DNA of 64,000 bases from assembly GCF_025399895.1 (NCBI RefSeq), contig NZ_JAODUA010000002.1, positions 372,001-436,000 on the forward strand, read 5' to 3'. The notes beneath the pieces were generated by a model. That model saw only the letters and a list, made by a program, of their open reading frames with translations. It was not told the origin of the DNA and searched no databases. A program made the position numbers and the translations under genes. The DNA is from Streptomyces sp. ASQP_92. Its GTDB lineage: Bacteria; Actinomycetota; Actinomycetes; Streptomycetales; Streptomycetaceae. Below are positions 61,456 through 64,000 of this stretch, one piece after another (positions within the stretch are counted from its first letter, which is position 1; every line of letters starts with the position of its first letter).

Positions 61456-62443
61456 AGGAGTAGAAGTCGCGCTCCCAGCGGTGCTCGGCCAGCACGGCGA
61501 GCCGGCCGTCGCTCAAGGCGCGGCCGTCGCTGAGGGCCGTGTTGCGCTCCACATTGCCGATGCTGCGCATCCCGGGGATGACGGTGGACACCGCCGGGGA
61601 ACTCAGCACGAAACGCAGCGCGGTCTCCGCGATCTCGTCCGGGGCGATACCCAGGTCGGCGACGATCGCGGCGACCCGCCGCTCCACCTGGGCCGGGCGG
61701 TCGCCCCGGAAGTAGCGGTTGCGCCAGTCGCCCTCGGGGAACGTCGTGTCGGCGGTGATCCGGCCGGTGAGACCGCCCTCGTCGAGGGCCACCCGCACGA
61801 TGACACCGACGCCGTGTTCCTCGCAGGCGGGGAACAGTTCGTCGGCCGGCGACTGGTCGAAGACGTTGTAGATGACCTGGACGCTGTCCACGACCCCGCT
61901 GCGCACGAGGGCTAGCGCGGTGTCGGGACGGTGATCGTTGACGGAGACGCCGAACAGGCCGATCGTGCCCTTCTGTTTGAGGTCGGCGACGGTCTCCAGC
62001 CAGTCGCCGCGGCCCATCCACTCGTCGTTCCAGACGTGGAACTGCAAGACGTCGAAGTGGTCGAGGCCGCTCGCACGCAGACTGGTCTCCAGGCTTTCGC
62101 GGATGTGCGCGCCGGGAAAGGCCTGGGCGGGGTCGATGCCGTCGTGCGCCGGCCAGATGCCGTTCTTCGGGGGCACCTTGGTGGCCACGCGGACCGGATC
62201 CCCGGAGGCGGCGGACCGCTCGCGCACCACCCGGCCCACGATCCGCTCGCTCTCGCCGTAGCCGCGTGCGGTGTCGATGAAGTTCACGCCCAGGTCGATG
62301 GCCCGGTGCAGGGCGCGTACGGACTCGTCCTCGGTGGCGCCGACCCAGCTGGACGCGCCGATGCCCCACGCGCCGTAGCCGATCTCGGACACCGAAAGCC
62401 CGCTGCGTCCCAGTTCGCGGTAGCGCAACTTCGTCCTCCCCAT
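61454..62443 (-). CDS. Aldo/keto reductase
   Basis: 329 residues from an ATG with CGAGGA upstream. Barrel motifs: EIGYGAWGIGASSW, VNFIDTARGYGESERIVG with Asp and Tyr, RVATKVPP with Lys, FDVLQFHVWNDEW with His; the cofactor end has STVIPGMRSIGNVERN. The C-terminus has a near-repeat ALSDGRALSDGR. It is a general NAD(P)H-dependent carbonyl reductase with an unknown substrate. A perfect hairpin lies just upstream of its ribosome site. Confidence 0.9.
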   Translation of the reverse strand: MGRTKLRYRELGRSGLSVSEIGYGAWGIGASSWVGATEDESVRALHRAIDLGVNFIDTARGYGESERIVGRVVRERSAASGDPVRVATKVPPKNGIWPAHDGIDPAQAFPGAHIRESLETSLRASGLDHFDVLQFHVWNDEWMGRGDWLETVADLKQKGTIGLFGVSVNDHRPDTALALVRSGVVDSVQVIYNVFDQSPADELFPACEEHGVGVIVRVALDEGGLTGRITADTTFPEGDWRNRYFRGDRPAQVERRVAAIVADLGIAPDEIAETALRFVLSSPAVSTVIPGMRSIGNVERNTALSDGRALSDGRLAVLAEHRWERDFYS

Positions 62444-62456
62444 CGTCGTCCTCGGC

Positions 62457-62480
62457 CCGGCCGGGCGCAGGCCCGGCCGG
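62457..62480. other. Hairpin just upstream of the aldo-keto reductase ribosome site
   Basis: CCGGCCGGGC (62457-62466) pairs perfectly with GCCCGGCCGG (62471-62480) around a four-base loop. It ends a few bases before the CGAGGA ribosome site of the minus-strand gene, so it could affect translation or end upstream transcripts. Confidence 0.45.
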
Positions 62481-62546
62481 AAATCACGTTGACGATAGGC
62501 GACTTGGGCCCGTGGGGCAGGTGAGTTTTCGTCCGGGGCGGCCCGC

Positions 62547-63659
62547 TCAGTTCGCGTCGAGGCGGGCGCTCAGCCATTCAAGGGAGGGCGGAATCTCCCG
62601 GAGCCAGGTGTTGAAGTTGTGGCCGCCGGACGCCAGCGTGATGGAGGAGACCCGGGCGGGCTTCTTGACCTTCGCGATGAACTTCTGGGTCTCCTTGAGG
62701 TTGCTCTCGCCCTGCCTCGACGTGGTGACCAGGAACGACGAATCTCCCTGGGGCAGATGGTCCAGGCTCCACAGCAGATCGGAGCGCTTCTCCTCGCGCT
62801 TGTTCCCGTGGAAGAGATCACCGGACTGGAGGTCGACCTCGGCCTTGTAGTCGGCGGAGAGGCCGACCCCGGCCGCGTACGCCTCCGGGTGGTGCAGGGC
62901 GATCTTCAGCGCGCAGTAGCCGCCCGTCGAGTCGCCGATGAAGCCCCAGTTGCGTGGCTTCGTGCCGACGCGGTACGTCCCCGAGATCGCCTTGCGCAGA
63001 TCGTCCGCGAAGAACGTCTCCGTCTGGGGGCCGCCCGGGATGTCGATGCACTGCGTGTTGCGCGGCGGGGCGATGGTGGGCCGCATCATGACCAGGATCA
63101 TCGGCTGCGTCTTGTGCTGCTTGGACAGCGTCCACGCGGTCTTCGGGTAGTGCAGCCCCTTGATGAGGTTCTCGGCGGTGCCGGGGAAGCCGGTCAGCAC
63201 CACGGTCACGGGGAAGGACTTCGTCTCGTACCCCTTCTGGAAGTACTCCGGCGGCAGATAGACATAGGCCGGGGTGACTATCCGGGACCGCTCGCCCTGC
63301 ACCGACACCTTCTGGACCTCGCCGCCGATGCTCGGCTTGCCGGCGCCCGGCACATCGACCTTCTGCCTGCCCGCGACCTTCACCCCGGGGCTCGCGGTCG
63401 ACTCCGCGCCCAGCACCCCCACGCCGTCCTGCCGGCCGAACAGATCGGCCCACGAACCGTAGAACAGGAACGACTTGTTGGCCGCGAGGCCCACGGTCGA
63501 GAACAGCAGCACCTGGACCGCGCACAGCACGACCACCCGTCCGAGGGCCGGCCGCCACCCCCGGCCCGACAGCCGCGGCCACTGCCAGACGACGAGGAGA
63601 ATCCCCAGCAGCGTGCACGACGCGGCCACAGTCACAGTGGTGGTACTCGTCAGGCCCAT
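62547..63659 (-). CDS. Membrane-anchored alpha/beta-hydrolase, esterase D/antigen 85-like
   Basis: 370 residues. Two N-terminal membrane helices (LLGILLVVWQWP and VVVLCAVQVLLFSTVGLA) precede an extracytoplasmic esterase domain. It has YVYLPPEYFQKGYETKSFPV, VTVVLTGFPGT, the nucleophile elbow GFIGDSTGGYCALKIAL and the terminal His in ASGGHNFNTWLREIP. This is the esterase D superfamily, which includes mycolyltransferases, though Streptomyces lack mycolic acids. It may act on cell-surface esters. Confidence 0.88.
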   Translation of the reverse strand: MGLTSTTTVTVAASCTLLGILLVVWQWPRLSGRGWRPALGRVVVLCAVQVLLFSTVGLAANKSFLFYGSWADLFGRQDGVGVLGAESTASPGVKVAGRQKVDVPGAGKPSIGGEVQKVSVQGERSRIVTPAYVYLPPEYFQKGYETKSFPVTVVLTGFPGTAENLIKGLHYPKTAWTLSKQHKTQPMILVMMRPTIAPPRNTQCIDIPGGPQTETFFADDLRKAISGTYRVGTKPRNWGFIGDSTGGYCALKIALHHPEAYAAGVGLSADYKAEVDLQSGDLFHGNKREEKRSDLLWSLDHLPQGDSSFLVTTSRQGESNLKETQKFIAKVKKPARVSSITLASGGHNFNTWLREIPPSLEWLSARLDAN

Positions 63660-63807
63660 GGGTCCAGAACACTCTCTGCGAACGGCTCTGCCGGACGCGG
63701 CACCGATGGCCGTCGACCAGCCGCACCGCCTCCGGGGTGCGCACGGAGCTAGACCGCGATCCGGCGCGATCCGTTCCCTCGCGGGCCCGGACTTTCCGCG
63801 GACGTCC

Positions 63808-64000
63808 TCAGGACGCCGGGCGGCCCGCGCCGCGCGCCGCCTCCTCGGCCTTCCACCGCCGGGCCGCGCTCTCGCGCTCGTCGGCCGTCGACAGCCAGAA
63901 GTAGAGCGGGGGCAGGGCGAGTTCGATGCCCATCAGGACGATCTGGAACCCGTCCGGACGGCCGAGCGAGGCCCACGACAGAAGCCGGGACGCACCCCCG
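63808..64000 (-). CDS. C-terminal end of a membrane protein, partial
   Basis: The last ~64 codons are in the window; the start lies to the right. The visible part has one hydrophobic stretch, GFQIVLMGIELALPPLYFWL, and then a charged tail (STADERESAARRWKAEEAAR). This indicates a cytoplasmic C-terminus after a final membrane helix. The family cannot be named. Confidence 0.6.
   Translation of the reverse strand, partial: GGASRLLSWASLGRPDGFQIVLMGIELALPPLYFWLSTADERESAARRWKAEEAARGAGRPAS

Noticed and set aside
61481..61915. Plus-strand frames opposite the aldo-keto reductase
   Set aside because: They are shadows of the reductase gene, which has all catalytic residues on the minus strand.

Overview
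The window looks like chromosome of a Streptomyces or close relative. It has very high GC, many GTG starts (and one TTG), a tRNA gene without an encoded CCA, long GC-perfect hairpins between convergent genes, and many exported proteins of typically actinobacterial type. I count about 60 genes or gene remnants. This is read from sequence alone; no database search was run.

Layout. 1-19 kb is mostly ordinary chromosome: the end of a secreted serine hydrolase, a proline-rich membrane protein with a PQQ-type propeller, a methyltransferase, a secreted M4 metalloprotease, a large HTH-STAND-NTPase-WD40 protein, an NlpC/P60 protein, a trypsin-like protease, a PHP-domain protein, an initiator tRNA, an RNase HI with a Cys/His tail, a coiled-coil/winged-helix protein and a YbdK-type carboxylate-amine ligase.

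19.0-31.7 kb is a non-ribosomal peptide synthetase operon, all on the plus strand: MFS exporter, free-standing C, C-A-T, A-T, A-T, and C-(vestigial A tail)-T-SDR. It has three complete A domains and four carrier domains, no thioesterase, no MbtH-like protein and no tailoring enzymes. The last protein ends in a complete NAD(P)-dependent extended short-chain dehydrogenase. This is the most distinctive system in the window.

31.7-48.5 kb is mixed: exported proteins, a lipase-maturation-factor protein, a TerD protein, a second trypsin-like protease, a class A beta-lactamase, a cupin, a truncated methyltransferase remnant beside a CpdA-like phosphodiesterase, a TetR/flavodoxin/aldo-keto reductase group, an RpiR-type regulator, and a DUF6153-DUF305 pair rich in His and Met.

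48.5-57.3 kb is the most rearranged part: a 3'-truncated IS5-type transposase abutting an RlmA/TlrB-like rRNA methyltransferase, two tandem TetR-P450-ferredoxin cassettes (each with a palindrome between regulator and P450), a YciO/Sua5 protein, and an alanyl-tRNA-synthetase-like core interrupted by a frameshift and preceded by a short Ala-rich leader reading frame.

57.3-64 kb returns to ordinary content: a Tat-exported metallophosphoesterase, an SH3-like secreted protein, a secreted cyclophilin, an aldo-keto reductase, a membrane-anchored esterase and the end of a membrane protein.
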